Notes: generated by a model from the sequence alone, not told the origin. 64,000 nt of DNA from Aradus depressus (GCA_963662175.1 OY759214.1:6448001-6512000), one strand, 5' to 3'. Numbered from the stretch's first letter, positions 20,711 to 31,178 are shown. Numbers and translations are program-made.

Positions 20711-21262
20711 GTGATGTAGCCATAATAGGATTTTCTAATACCAATCCCACTTTTACAGATCTCTTCCCAGTGGTCCCCTTCTCAAATTCATTTCATACTG
20801 TCGTTACAAGATATAAGAAGCACATCCTCCTTATCAGGCCTCGCTTACTTCTCCAGGGCCCAAGCTCTTTGCCTATAGAGAGACACCTGGTTTCGCCGTT
20901 CCTTGTCCCTTGATCTGGTTGGGACGCCCACTGGGTGCCCCCGGGTCCTGGACTGGGTTTCCGTCTGGCTCCCCTCTTCGCCTCCCGCGGGGATCCGTTT
21001 TACTGTTACAGTACCTAGGCACTCATAACCAATATGGTTGACATGCCTTTAAAAAAAAAAAAAAAAAAAAAAGATATAAGAAAGTCACTCTCAGAATTAC
21101 TATGAACAATGAAACAAAGAAAACCGCTGACACTAACTCATTAGTTTCATATATCTAGTATCGCTAGTATGAAATGATGAGAGGAGGGAGGGGGGAGGAG
21201 GAGAGAGAGAGAGTGATCTGTAAAAATATGGTTGGGATATGATAGTCCTATTATGGTTATAT
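20711..21262. mobile_element. MITE split by a retroposon
   Basis: Termini GTGATGTAGCCATAATAGGA and TCCTATTATGGTTATATTA are inverted copies. A related 220-bp element at 37186-37405 has the same kind of ends and interior (ACTCTCA, TGATCTGTAAA). Here 251 bases are inserted at 20820-21070. Without them the element is about 290 bases. Confidence 0.6.
20820..21070 (+). mobile_element. polyA-tailed GC-rich retroposon with 12-bp duplication
   Basis: A segment richer in G and C than its surroundings (CTGGTTTCGCCGTTCC, GGTCCTGGACTGGG) ends in about 20 A. AAGATATAAGAA flanks it at 20808-20819 and 21071-21082. Duplication plus polyA indicates LINE-mediated insertion. I see no A/B boxes and no coding frame. 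It could be a LINE 3' end or a retroposed RNA. Confidence 0.65.
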
Positions 21263-21464
21263 TAAATATTTTTTTTACATTTCTCCGAGAAGTCACATCA
21301 TTAGAATATGTACTGTGTCTGGTAACTAAAGGAAAAAAATTGATACAACACTAAAAAATTATGTGTACCCCAAATATTTTTAGTTCGGGGTGATAAGGAG
21401 ACAAATTTAGAAAAACGTTTTCTAAAATATCATTGGAGTAACAATGTACGTTTTTTTTTAAATC

Positions 21465-22158
21465 AGTGTGATGTATAAAATTACACACATTCGTATTATT
21501 AATATATTATAAAATAATTATATTTATTTGTATAAAAACAGTGAAGTAACTAAATTAGTCAATAACTATATGAAGTCACATTTTGTTTTAAAACAACCAA
21601 TGAATAAAAAACAAAAGACAACCATCAGCTGTTCTAAATAGTGTGGACGAATCTATGTTGTGGAGGTGACATGAGATGAGATGTGAAGGACGGACAGACT
21701 AGGAGTGAGAAAACTGTTTAGGCTTAAGGTGTCGTGAACCAAAAAGGTGTTTGATTATTGTTCCAATCTTAGCTTTTAATTTTATAACGTAGATTTAAGT
21801 AAATAAACCCAAATATTTGTTCTCGTAATTCTATGCTATTCATTTTCCCTGTTGGCCCAGTAAGATAATTTATACCTTTGGATTAGATTTAACATTTTTG
21901 TAAAATTTAGAAAAACAATATGGCATCTCTTGTGGAATCCAAATGAAAAGTTTGTTTATTGAAATTTTTAAAATACTTTTGATATATTTTTTTAAGGCCC
22001 TTTTCGAAAACTACTGTAGAAATTAAAATTTAGTGAAAGACCAGAGATATAATTTCTACGGGAAATGTGGTTATTTTATTTATTTATTTAATTATTATTA
22101 ATTTGATTATTTCAATAATTATTTAATTTAATTTATCATATTTTTTCATTATCACACC
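21465..22158 (-). mobile_element. Family T element, copy 2 (minus)
   Basis: Begins TGTGATGTATAAAATTACAC and ends TTTTTCATTATCACA. The reverse strand carries the same landmark blocks as copy 1 in the same order (TTTCCCGTAGAAATT, TTCTACAGTAGTTTTCG, CCAAAGGTATAAATTATC). Confidence 0.6.
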
Positions 22159-22179
22159 AGACTAGCATTATAATTATGA

Positions 22180-22640
22180 GAGGGACAGGATGCTGCGGAG
22201 TGTGGTAGTGGGTGTTCTGCGCATCCTTCCCCTATACGTTTCCTTTTCACAGTTCTACTCTTCCTCCGAGGTAGCCATACTGTTGGACAGAGGATCTAGG
22301 ATTTGTTTGTAGAGCTGAGAAGTGCGAGGGAGGGGGAGGGGAGAGACTGACTCCGGGAATCCTGGATGCCACCCCCTCTCGATAAATCTCCAGACAGAAG
22401 GACTGAGAAAGAGCGGCTCTCTAAGACAATGGTGCATAATACATGGTAATGAGTGGAGAGCTCTGGTCGGGTTGACTGTCTCCTTCCAGTCAGATCCTCC
22501 CCCAGTCATTATCAGAGCTCCGAGAAATATATAACAAAATTCGCCCACCAATCCCGCCATAGACGCCCTCCACCAGGACCCCCCGCGGCTTGTTTCGCTT
22601 GCATTTACATGTGCAGGCTGTAGAACATTTATAAAAAACG
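22180..22640. other. Less AT-rich island without recognised content
   Basis: About 450 bases with clearly higher GC than the flanks, including a purine run GAGGGAGGGGGAGGGGAGAG. A 101-codon frame on the minus strand has no recognisable domain. No repeat partner was seen in the window. It could be an exon, a promoter region or a foreign repeat. Confidence 0.25.
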
Positions 22641-23014
22641 TAATGTATATAAGTTAGTCTTGTTATGATCACGTCACACTTTTTTTTATATTTTATATAT
22701 GATAGAAGAATATTTTTTTACGTCTCCTGTATTTGTATATCAAATATGGAACTATGAAATATACATATAATTATTTTCCCAACTATCAATAATTTAAAGA
22801 AAAAACAAAAAATAAATTATATTTTAAAATTCTTTGCCGCACATTACAATTTAAATTTGACTTTATTTTCTACAGAAATGTATTATACATGCTTTGCAGT
22901 GTTATAACCTTCATATTGTCGGTCTAAAAGCGATACCTCATAATATTTTGTGCAAAAAGCCAACTTTACAGGAGAGACAAAAAACGGATTAAAAAAATAT
23001 ACTTTATAGGAAAC
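22641..23014. other. AT-rich stretch
   Basis: Nothing recognised. Confidence 0.4.
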
Positions 23015-23112
23015 GAATAAAACAAACTTATTTTTTGAAATATTGTCTATTCCACTAAAGATCCATCTTTAGTGGAATAGACAATATTTCAAAAAATAAG
23101 TTTGTTTTATTC
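23015..23112. repeat. Perfect 47-bp inverted repeat with 4-base loop
   Basis: Arms 23015-23061 and 23066-23112 are exact complements around TCCA. The arm contains GTGGAATAGACAATATTTC, which resembles the end of the Penelope terminal repeats at 13.45 and 41.73 kb (GAATTGGACAATATAAG). It may be two terminal-repeat ends joined. Confidence 0.75.
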
Positions 23113-23170
23113 ATTTATTACAAGTTTCCACAATATGTCCGCGTTCCTCAACTTAGAAGTTGTTTATAGG
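23105..23170. repeat. Short dispersed repeat
   Basis: A CAAGTTTCCACAATATGTCC block, followed by TTCCTCAACTTAGAAGTT. Versions are at 29890-29942 and 32341-32395. Confidence 0.5.
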
Positions 23171-24225
23171 AAACCTCAATTTTTTCGAGATTTGTATTAA
23201 GTGAGATGTATGTGCATGCCATGAATTGTTTTTAAGCTAGTTTTCAAATCCAAGTTAAGAAGTAACATACTTGACGGAGTTACCAGATTTCACCACAATT
23301 TCATTCCCATTTCTTTTGTAAGGTACGGTTCTTCAAACCTTATTTCATGGTTTTTTCGTTTTATGTCGTATACGAGGTTCCACTAGATCAATAAAATTTT
23401 TTTTCTTTTTTTTTTTATAAAAATTTTCGGAAAAATGTCGCTTACTTATCAGGTTTAGGCCGACGATATAGTAAACAGTATGTTGTGGGGCGAGAAGAAA
23501 TTTCATATGTTGTCTTCCCTTCCTGTTTAACAGTGTTTCATTAGATTCCTCACTGTACGGGTGGAATATGCACACTTATATTGACGCAGTTGGCCACCAA
23601 AACTGAGTCGATATCATTTTTCATTCGCGAGATATCGTGCACGAAAAATTGACCATGTACGTACGTGTATACACACACACTTCTTTCCAAAAATAGTGTA
23701 AAAATACTGTAATGACCTTGGAACATAAAAATATGATGAAAATTTTGATTTCGATTGTCGGACCCATTACATTAAATTCCCTCCCTATAAGCTGGGAAGT
23801 TAAAAAACTTTTTTTTTACCAGCGTGATGTATAAAATTACACACATTCATATTATTAATAAATACATATATTATAAAATTAATTATACAGAAAGGGATGG
23901 ACGTTGGCCTTCAGGAAAATGTATTGTATATAAAATGAGCCTTTAAGTACACGATTACATGAATTTCTTTTACTAAAGATATAAGAATGTAAAAAGCGGG
24001 TTTTTCTCAAGAAAAGTGGGACATAGGAAGAAATACTAATAATTTAAGTAAATAAAACATATTTTTGAGTTATTGTTTATATCACAGAAACATTTATACA
24101 AAACTATTTAGTGAATATCCTGACATGTTTGCTGAGGGCGAACAATATGTAGGTACATCAGATAGGTAAGGGAGGGTTTGCAATTTCAGTTAGGAAACCC
24201 CCATGGTTTTTAGGTTAAGTTAGTT
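23171..24225. other. Unassigned stretch with a family T end
   Basis: 23824-23890 repeats the family T terminus (GTGATGTATAAAATTACACA). The rest shows no gene. A short (CA)n run is near 23670. Confidence 0.4.
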
Positions 24226-24378
24226 ATTTTGACTATGCCCGGGCTTTATAATATATAAGTCATATCGCATACTTCCAGTCGCTCTAGTGGGCATGAGTCT
24301 GACTAGCCAGCGTAGATTTATTCGTTTTAACGAGTACCTGACATCGCTTAAAGTCCCATCCAAAGGACGACATGCTCT
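24226..24378 (-). repeat. SINE-A fragment
   Basis: Tail block ATGCCCGGGCTTTA, body blocks CTCTAGTGGGCATGAG and AAAGTCCCATCCAAAGGACG. Head absent. Confidence 0.6.
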
Positions 24379-24769
24379 TTTCAGGTAGATATTGGTATTT
24401 TCTAAATTATTTAGTTCCAATAACAGTGGTATGTTCTTTAATACTGTCTTTAAAACAGCCAGTCTATTCATTATAAAATTGGTTGAACGTCTTGTCTCAC
24501 TTGGTGTACACGAGTGTGTTATATATGTGAATACGATAACTCCAGAAGGAAGACACATTGATTTTCAGTCATATCAACCAAAGGGAAGGTGATAGCAAAA
24601 TATTATTAAATGTGCGTGTTTTATGAGCTTTTTGGAACATAATTTGAACCTATTGCGGCGACTGTCAGCCCTATGGGGATGTCCAATGCAGGCTTCCACA
24701 AACTAACTAGGTGAGGCTGTTTGACGAACTAGTCCAGACAGCTAAGTAGTGATTTTTTAAAAATCTAAT

Positions 24770-25555
24770 CTGTACCCCACCTGTGCCGATGACACAATGA
24801 TCGCCTGTCAGCAAAGTGTCCTCTCGGTTGCAAATGAACAGCTCCAGGAAGCTCTGACAGAAGTTTTTCTCTGGTTCTCAAAATGGAGACTAAAACTTAA
24901 CGTAGAAAAGACTGAAGCTAAAATCTTCGCTCCCCGCAGATACTCTATAGAAGAACAACTTCGGCTACAAATTGATGACCTGCCAATTCTCTGGAATCCA
25001 AAGGACCAGGGTTAGGTTAGGTTTTATGCCCGGGCTTTAACTACGAGGTCATATCGCCTACTACCAGAGCGCTCTTTCGTTACTCTGGTGGACATGAGCC
25101 CGACTCTACTGTGGGAGTCCTAAATTTTGCCTGCCCTACTATTTTTATTCATCTAGGGAAGGGGTCTTTAACGAGTACCTGACATCATACAGGCTCGGGA
25201 CCATCGCTTAACGTCCCATCCGACGGACGGCGTGCTCTAGTTTATTTTACCTCCCAGATAAAATAAACTAAGGGCCTCGGTCAGGCCTTGAGCTCAGAAG
25301 ACAAGCACGCATACCACTGAGCTACCGGCGCCCTCGCAAAGGACCAGGGTGTGCGCTATCTTGGAGTACTTTTGGATACATGACTCACATGGAAACTACA
25401 CATTAACAGAAAACTACAGCTAGCATATTCACGACTTAACACCCTCTCCCCCAGCCACTTTAAACACACATGTACTATTCTCTTATACAATATACTCCTA
25501 CTTCCACTTCTAACATTATTATTTGTGCATAGCATGAATTTTTCTGGACCTGATG
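24770..25555 (+). pseudogene. Non-LTR reverse transcriptase relic split by a SINE
   Basis: Before the insertion the frame reads CADDTMIACQQSV, where CADD stands at the catalytic YADD position, then QEALTEVFLWFSKWRLKLN and VEKTEAKIF: the palm and early thumb of a Jockey/CR1-type enzyme. After the SINE (25012-25336) it resumes with VRYLGVLLDT, a stop, then LTWKLHINRKLQLAYSRLN. The YLGV...LTW-HI motif is the usual continuation. In live elements this enzyme copies element RNA at a nicked target. Here Tyr-to-Cys in YADD, a stop codon and the insertion make it dead. The 5' half of ORF2 is missing. Confidence 0.8.
25012..25336 (-). repeat. SINE-A, full length, 13-bp target duplication
   Basis: CAAAGGACCAGGG flanks it at 24999-25011 and 25337-25349. 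On the minus strand it starts with the head (GGGCGCCGGTAGCTCAGTGG, an excellent A box), continues through a body of about 240 bases and ends with a CCTAACCTAA tail. The B-box half of the head is partly deleted in this copy. The host sequence is the reverse transcriptase relic, read continuously across the duplication. Confidence 0.85.
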
Positions 25556-25919
25556 TAACGCTATTTCCTCACAGAATTTTCTAATAACTAAAATTCTCAA
25601 AAAACGTTTTCAATAATAATTTTCAGTTGGAGTTTGACTTTTAAGTTGATTGTTATCTGAGAGGCGCCATGATTTAGTGTGATGAGAAGATAAAGGTGCC
25701 ATGTAGTGGGGCTGTCCATGTATGTGCCACAATGCCACTGTAGTGCTGATTTGTGAGGCCGCCCTCCTGTTATCCACACATCTGAATTAATTACCACTCC
25801 AATTATGACAATTAGCATTACAACTCCCTGCCAGTCAGATAATTAAATATTCCACTTTTCATCTGATTTCCTTGGGAAACATAGAAACGTTGAAAAGGAG
25901 TGAAACACTATCTCATTTC

Positions 25920-26010
25920 AAAAACCGGCTGAGGCCCTTGCGTTTTTTTTATATGTGAAGTAAAAAAAACCTTGAGCAAGCCGTCCTTCGGATGGGACGT
26001 TAAGCGAATT
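25920..26010 (+). repeat. SINE-A fragment
   Basis: CCGGCTGAGGCCCTTGCG head remnant, T-run, then GCCGTCCTTCGGATGGGACG. Confidence 0.6.
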
Positions 26011-26019
26011 GTTTTTTAC

Positions 26020-26400
26020 ATCTCAAGTTGTTTGAAGCATAGGGGAAGCTATGCAATCGATCGGAAAATCGAAGTTGAGTTTTTACAGGAAAAAAGTCTG
26101 TCTGTGAACACAATAAATCCCGATAGAATGAAATTTATGTGCATCCAGAACCACATAAGGGAAACACCTAATGATTTTCGTCCAAAGGGAAAGTGGGGTG
26201 GGGGTTAACACATAAGCCCCATTGACTGCGCAGTTAATGAATATATCGACTCCAAATTTCGTACGTAAATTTTAAAAGGACGATACACATAAATGTTCAG
26301 CGGAATCGATCTAAGGGAAGGAGGATCAGAAAAGGGAAGTTCAAATCTAGAACCAAAATTCGTCAAGAAAAATGTGAAAGTTGAATACATAGTAGACATG
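26020..26400 (+). repeat. Family R copy
   Basis: GCATAGGGGAAGCTATGCAA start block, CACAATAAATCCCGATAGAA, ATATCGACTCCAAATTTCG and the purine block GGGAAGGAGGATCAGAAAAG are in the usual order. Confidence 0.6.
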
Positions 26401-26408
26401 GAACGAAA

Positions 26409-26572
26409 AGCCTTGAGCATGCCGTCCTTTGGATGGGACGCTTAGCGATGTCAGTTATTGGTTAGAGACCCTTAGGTAGATACTTAAGCTTGAGTAGGCA
26501 TAGTTTAGAACTCCCACAATAGAGTCTGGCTCATGTCCACCAGAGCGACTTATGTAGCCATATGATCATGAT
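26409..26572 (+). repeat. SINE-A fragment
   Basis: GAGCATGCCGTCCTTTGG, then body blocks GACCCTTAGGTAG and AGAGTCTGGCTCATGTCC. The tail is degraded. Confidence 0.6.
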
Positions 26573-26664
26573 ATGTGGAGCGTGGTCTAGTTGTTTTTGT
26601 AATTCCACATTATTTTTTTCATTGTCGGAATTTCTGATTGCGATCCTTCAGTTTGCGCTTTATC

Positions 26665-27230
26665 TTATACCTGCAGGTATACCCGGCATTGCCCTGTTAT
26701 TAATTTTAAACAGGTTAGTGACGTTACCTGCTCTGTTAGTTCATTGTTAATCATTCTGAGACTGTAGAATTGTGGAAGAGTGTCATTTATCCGCCCCCAT
26801 CGGCATTAGATTGTGAGCGATGTTTGTGCAAATAACGGAAAGCTTATAAGGATGCTCTGTGTGAATTTTCGACAAAAATCGATCTTTAGACAGACAGCAC
26901 TACAATCCCCTATATCTGTGTGGAGCCATCCCCCAAATACCCTCCGTATTTTATGAAGAGATAACACTAATCTTATTTAACCCCTTTCTTACTACGATCC
27001 TCCCTTCCCGTTCAAAATGTTACGACCCCACGTGGCTTATATTTGAATTGGACGTATAAGGATTTTATGAAAATCCAATCAACCCTTAAAGAGTTAGCAG
27101 TCATTTTGGGGGTTTTGGGTCCCTCCTCCTATTCAAAAACGCTGCTTAACCTTTATTCCGGCAAATTTCGTTAATATACGTAAAGCCATTTTACCGTCAA
27201 GTTCAAACAAACTTACAGACATACATTGGA
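26665..27230 (+). repeat. Family S copy
   Basis: The longest copy of a dispersed non-coding repeat: CTGCAGGTATACCCGGCATT, GTGTCATTTATCC, then ACGACCCCACGTGGC and AAATCCAATCAACCC. Shorter versions are at 8683-8870 and about 41450-41560. Unclassified. Confidence 0.45.
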
Positions 27231-27491
27231 CTGATGGTGTCTAAAGTTACCTACTATACATTATAAAATGGATTTCTGATCAAATAAAAAAATTATTCCG
27301 ACCATGTACAAAACTTTAACATTTTTCTTATGAGGTTTTACCTTGAACATTATTTGACAGGGATTCTTTATGGGGATATCAGTAATAGTGTGTGTGTCGA
27401 GGGTGGGATTATGGTGAGATCTAATGGGTTTTATTGTTATGTAAACGTCCATTGAAGGGATATTGATCTCCCCTTTTGTCCGGGTCTGACT

Positions 27492-27570
27492 AGAGTGCTG
27501 CCATGGTCTCTACTGACCTCCGGTGTCTTAGATTCTACCAACTGCTCGGCATCTTCCCGCTAGACTCAGT
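27492..27570 (+). repeat. Upstream duplicate of the receptor start codons
   Basis: Nearly identical to 27609-27689. The copied ATG at 27503 is 117 bases (39 codons) before the ATG at 27620, so the copies are in the same frame. The upstream copy reads 35 codons (MVSTDLRCLRFYQ...) and stops at a TAG at 27608-27610. It could act as an upstream reading frame or mark an old tandem duplication. Confidence 0.75.
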
Positions 27571-27619
27571 CGACGGTGTCTACATTTTCCTGTTCTCTCT
27601 AGAGTGCTAGAGTGCTGCC

Positions 27620-28366
27620 ATGGTCTCTAGCGACCTCCGGTGTCTTAGATTCTACCAACTGCTCGGCATCTTCCCGCTAGACTCTGACGGCCATCTCTCC
27701 TTCAAGTACAGTCTCTGCTCCGCCCTGCTTCACACTTTTGTCCTGGTTTTGGGCTACCATTTCTATTTGAGTTTCTTTCTTGTCCAAAGTCCTGTCTCCT
27801 ATCTAGCCATTACTCTAAGTAACATACTGTCTATTATATATAGAAAAAATTATCAATTTTTTTTTTCTTCTTTGAAAACATTAGACGAGTATACTTTTCA
27901 GTGTAAAAAAAGTGTTCAATCCTCTTTTAGAAATTCTACAATTTTTAGTATTTTTGAATGGATAGTCTTATTAGGAAATCTACTAGTGAACAAATCGGAA
28001 CCGAGTGATGTGGCGCTCATGCTGATTGTTGCCAAGACAGATTATCTCCAAACTTTGTCCTATAGTGTCAAGTGTAAAGTGCGCTCCATCCCCCGCCACG
28101 ACACCGTCGCCTTCCATCTAGCTAGACGTGCCTACGAATCTCTTGTCAAAATCATGCTGGTAGACATACTTCTCATCTGCTTCTGTGCCTTCCTATCAGT
28201 ATTCAATGTTCTGTACTCTTTGACTCTAACCAGTGTTGCTGTTGTACATTTAAAAGCACCTCAAGCTATTGCCATTTTTCAATTAGTTTTTTTCAGTTCT
28301 GCTGCAATTTTGAGAAGTATCGGTTTGATCATTTTATTACACAATATAACTGCAGTTCACAAACAG
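27620..28366 (+). CDS. Gustatory-receptor-like protein, first exon
   Basis: A 249-codon frame from ATG to a consensus donor (CAG then GTACAT at 28367). The N-terminus RFYQLLGIFPLDSDG resembles the short cytosolic start of insect gustatory receptors, where LG-x-x-P is common. Hydrophobic segments lie at about residues 33-55, 58-75, 105-125, 175-198 and 210-238. The block LARRAYESLVKIMLVDILLI followed by a short span and LYSL resembles the family pattern before and within the fifth span. In this family the protein is a ligand-gated cation channel subunit in chemosensory neurons. The frame also reads on past the donor to 28477 into an unrelated repeat, which supports splicing. Most similar alternatives are other insect chemoreceptors. 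The family signature at the C-terminus is not in this exon. Confidence 0.55.
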
Positions 28367-28469
28367 GTACATATACAAATTTTTATATATGACATTTATT
28401 TACAGTTGCGGGGGCTGGACTTTTGGAGGCTCGGGCGAGCGCCAAACATACACATAGGGGGAATAATGA

Positions 28470-28680
28470 ATGTTTAGCCTCAAATGACGTTGTCTTCCCA
28501 CATATCTGCAACCAGAACCGCTTTTCAACGCAACAGTATCATCATCAGTGGGGTGTGCCACTGATGATGACGCTGCTGTCTTGAAAACCAGTTCTGGTCG
28601 CAAATAAAACAGTGGGAAGACAACATCTTTTGTTTTATGAGAAATCTCGTCCCACAACATCCTTACTATCACATATGAAT
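28470..28680. mobile_element. Fold-back family X repeat inside the first intron
   Basis: Two inverted copies meet near 28555: left arm about 28485-28553 (GTTGTCTTCCCACATA, ACCAGAACCGCTTTTC) and right arm 28557-28670 (AAAACCAGTTCTGGTC, AGTGGGAAGACAAC, TATGAGAAATCTCGTCCCAC). Same family as 4515-4828. Confidence 0.6.
28558..28598 (+). ncRNA. Hammerhead-like motif, helix II eroded
   Basis: CCA, core CTGATGA (28561-28567), a mismatched helix II (28569-28582), GAA, helix III AAC/GTT around CA (28586-28593), C at the cleavage position, TGG pairing with the opening CCA. Core and helices I and III are intact and helix II is not. An inverted copy at 28511-28550 is also degraded. Confidence 0.35.
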
Positions 28681-28877
28681 GTCTAGCCTGTCCAGGAATA
28701 TAAAAAATATATGCAAATTCACCTAAATTTCAGTTTATTTCGATAACAATTTTATTATTTAATAATTCTGAACAAATATTTTAAATAATTAAATACATTA
28801 TATTAATTTAATTATATTCTTGAGTGATTATTTATTTCATAAATTATATAATCTGTATGCAATCCTGTATGTTATAG

Positions 28878-28946
28878 GTTGAGGAAATTCAAGAGAGATT
28901 ATATTGGTCTCTAATAATAGGACCAAAGGGTAGAATCGTTGAAAAT
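28878..28946 (+). CDS. Candidate second exon of the receptor-like gene
   Basis: Acceptor TTATAG precedes and donor GTAAGT follows. The 23 codons (VEEIQERLYWSLIIGPKGR...) stay in phase 0 with the first exon and would form an intracellular loop. Phase-0 introns in the C-terminal part are typical of insect gustatory receptor genes. Support is splice signals, phase and position only. Confidence 0.35.
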
Positions 28947-29005
28947 GTAAGTTAACAAATAAATATATATAAAACTAGACAATATTATTTTTTTTAAATT
29001 CTTAT

Positions 29006-29070
29006 AGAAATAAAAGACGTTATCTTCCCACCATTAGCCATAGAAGGGGGAGGGGGGGGGGGGGGGGAAC
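29006..29070. repeat. Family X scrap and poly-G run
   Basis: AAATAAAAGACGTTATCTTC is a family X block. It is followed by a G-run of about 20 at 29046-29067 with one A. Confidence 0.5.
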
Positions 29071-29142
29071 TGGGATGGATTAAGCCTATCCCAAAACTAA
29101 ATAAACTACAATTAAATTGAATACCGCTTATATATATATATT

Positions 29143-29335
29143 TGCCTTAGCACGATGTATATTAGCCATGCCTCTATAATAGTGTTATTTGTCATCAACA
29201 CAACATCCATAGTCCAGAAAGGGAATTCTGTATATGAAATAAAAACCTCTCCAGGACAGGATTCGAACCCGGAACCGTGGTACTGCCATGCCATCAAAGC
29301 TCTATGCTCTAACCCGCACGGCCACCACAGCTAAT
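29143..29335 (-). repeat. SINE-B, second copy
   Basis: On the minus strand GGTGGCCGTGCGGGTTAGAG (A-box region), CGGGTTCGAATCCTG (B box), then the body and CATGGCTAATATACATCG end. Head, body and end correspond to 1184-1375. It lies in the second candidate intron of the receptor-like gene. Confidence 0.65.
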
Positions 29336-29559
29336 ATAATACCAACAATAATGCCGCTGTTAAATTCATACATTTTTGAACTGCAATCATTCGCAAGTTC
29401 GGTTGAAACTCAAATTATGGGAGCAGTCAAGACTTGATGTTTGAATATAGATAGGTCGGACTCAATAAATACGGTCTGTAAAAATAAGATTTTGAGTGGC
29501 ATGAAGAAATGTTAAGATAAAGAAGAGATAAATGATAGAAACTCATGACAGGAGTACTT

Positions 29560-29890
29560 TCCTAAATGTCTATAATTGCTCCTTTTTAAAAAACAAAAAA
29601 TAAATTGGAGAAGTGATGCTCTGATAAATATATTGTATAAGAATTCAGAATCTCCTTACATAACCCACAAATTACAATTTAACTTTGTTACTATGTACCC
29701 TGATGCTTCAAGGTTTCTGCTAGATATTTCTCCATATTTATATTTTACATGTATTCACTATTGTGCCAGTGGTGATGACGCAATTGCGTTAAAAGCCGGT
29801 GCTGGTCGAAAAAAGAAACAATGGGAATCCGTCTTTTATTTTTATGAGAAATATTGTTTCACAAATTCTCACTATCAAATATGGATTAGT
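29560..29890 (+). mobile_element. Family X copy with decayed ribozyme-like core
   Basis: CCAGTGGTGATGACGCAATT (core C mutated to G), GCGTTAAAAGCC, GTGCTGGTCG, then AATGGGAATCCGTCTTTTAT and TATGAGAAATATTG. The 29576-29902 open frame across it is chance read-through. Confidence 0.5.
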
Positions 29891-29942
29891 TTTATTTATT
29901 AAGTTTCCACAATATATCCTTATGTTTCTCGACTTAAATTTT

Positions 29943-30966
29943 CTACCCTACAAACACTTTTAAGACCTCAATAATTATTTCCTGAACTATTTAAAAAGCT
30001 TACACAAATTGGATTTAGAAGTTTCCAAAACATAGTTGGATCAATGAAAGAGTTGAAATGAGCAAATATTAGAATTCACCATTGGTGAATCACCAGATAA
30101 ACAAATACTAAATCGATCTCAGACTGAGCTACCAATGATTTCGACAAGTGTCAACCTAAATTATTTGTATATTATGTTACCATTCGTAAATTATATTACT
30201 TGTAAGCATCTGAAGATACTTTTGTACGATAACACTACAACTATGAAGGCACATCTATATATTTTGAGATCTGCTTCTTCATTTGATTAAAAACATTCAA
30301 AGATAGGTTTCACATACCTATTTATTTCATTATGTAAAGCTAAAATGTCATTAAAGGTCTGTTTCTGATCAACAATGTTTGAACCTTGATTTCGTAGATT
30401 TTTCTGAGCAATCATTTCAGAGATAAGAGCTTAAAAAAATACGAGACAAAACAAAATTGTCTTTGGGATGTTTCAAATAGCGATAACTCAAAATATATTG
30501 CAGCTATGAGAGTGGGCATGAGCTCATTTTACAGCTCTTGAATTTTAGTAAAATTTCTTGAATAATCCATTCTCCAAAGAATTTATAATTTTGTATTTTG
30601 AATAACTAAAAAAAAGTAATGCCAAATTACGACTACATACATAGTTCTCTTTTAGTCAATCTATTATTAATTAAATGTAAAAAAATTAGTCACATTTTTT
30701 AAGACTCTTTTCATGTTGAGTTATTTCAATGTTACTGCCTCTCAAGGAATGTAGGACTGCTAAAGAGGAAATGGTTCTTAATTTTTGAGTCAGGTGCACG
30801 TTAGAGTATAAATGTAATCAATAACTAGTCATGTTACCTAGTGCCATGAAATCATCAACATTTGCGATCATGATACAGTAATACAATTTGCTGATACATC
30901 AAAAATTTTGCCTTCCCCCGACCACTGCCTTATAACAATTTTTTTTTCAATTTTAACTATTTTTAG
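29943..30966. other. Intronic AT-rich stretch
   Basis: No gene or repeat identified. Confidence 0.4.
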
Positions 30967-31056
30967 GAAAAGACTTTTCTACTTTTTGAAATGTACTCCA
31001 AAAGGTACGATGGCGATGATTCGAATTTTGAAATTAGTTATAAACTTATCCAAAAT
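30967..31056 (+). CDS. Candidate third exon of the receptor-like gene
   Basis: Acceptor TTTTTAG precedes, GTGAGT follows, 30 codons in phase 0 (EKTFLLFEMYSKRYDGDDSN then FEISYKLIQN). The F-x-x-Q-like end fits an intracellular stretch before a last span. No similarity beyond this can be claimed. Confidence 0.3.
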
Positions 31057-31178
31057 GTGAGTAATAAAATGTAATCTTATACATTTCTTCTGTTATTTAT
31101 TTTTAATATGAACATATCTCTTTCTTCTTTCAATAAAAATGTAAATGTATTGTAGAGGCTATTACTAGTTCTTATACC

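Noticed and set aside
28400..28672. Minus-strand 90-codon frame inside the receptor region
   Set aside because: It spans the fold-back family X repeat, and the same frame is broken in other copies of the repeat.
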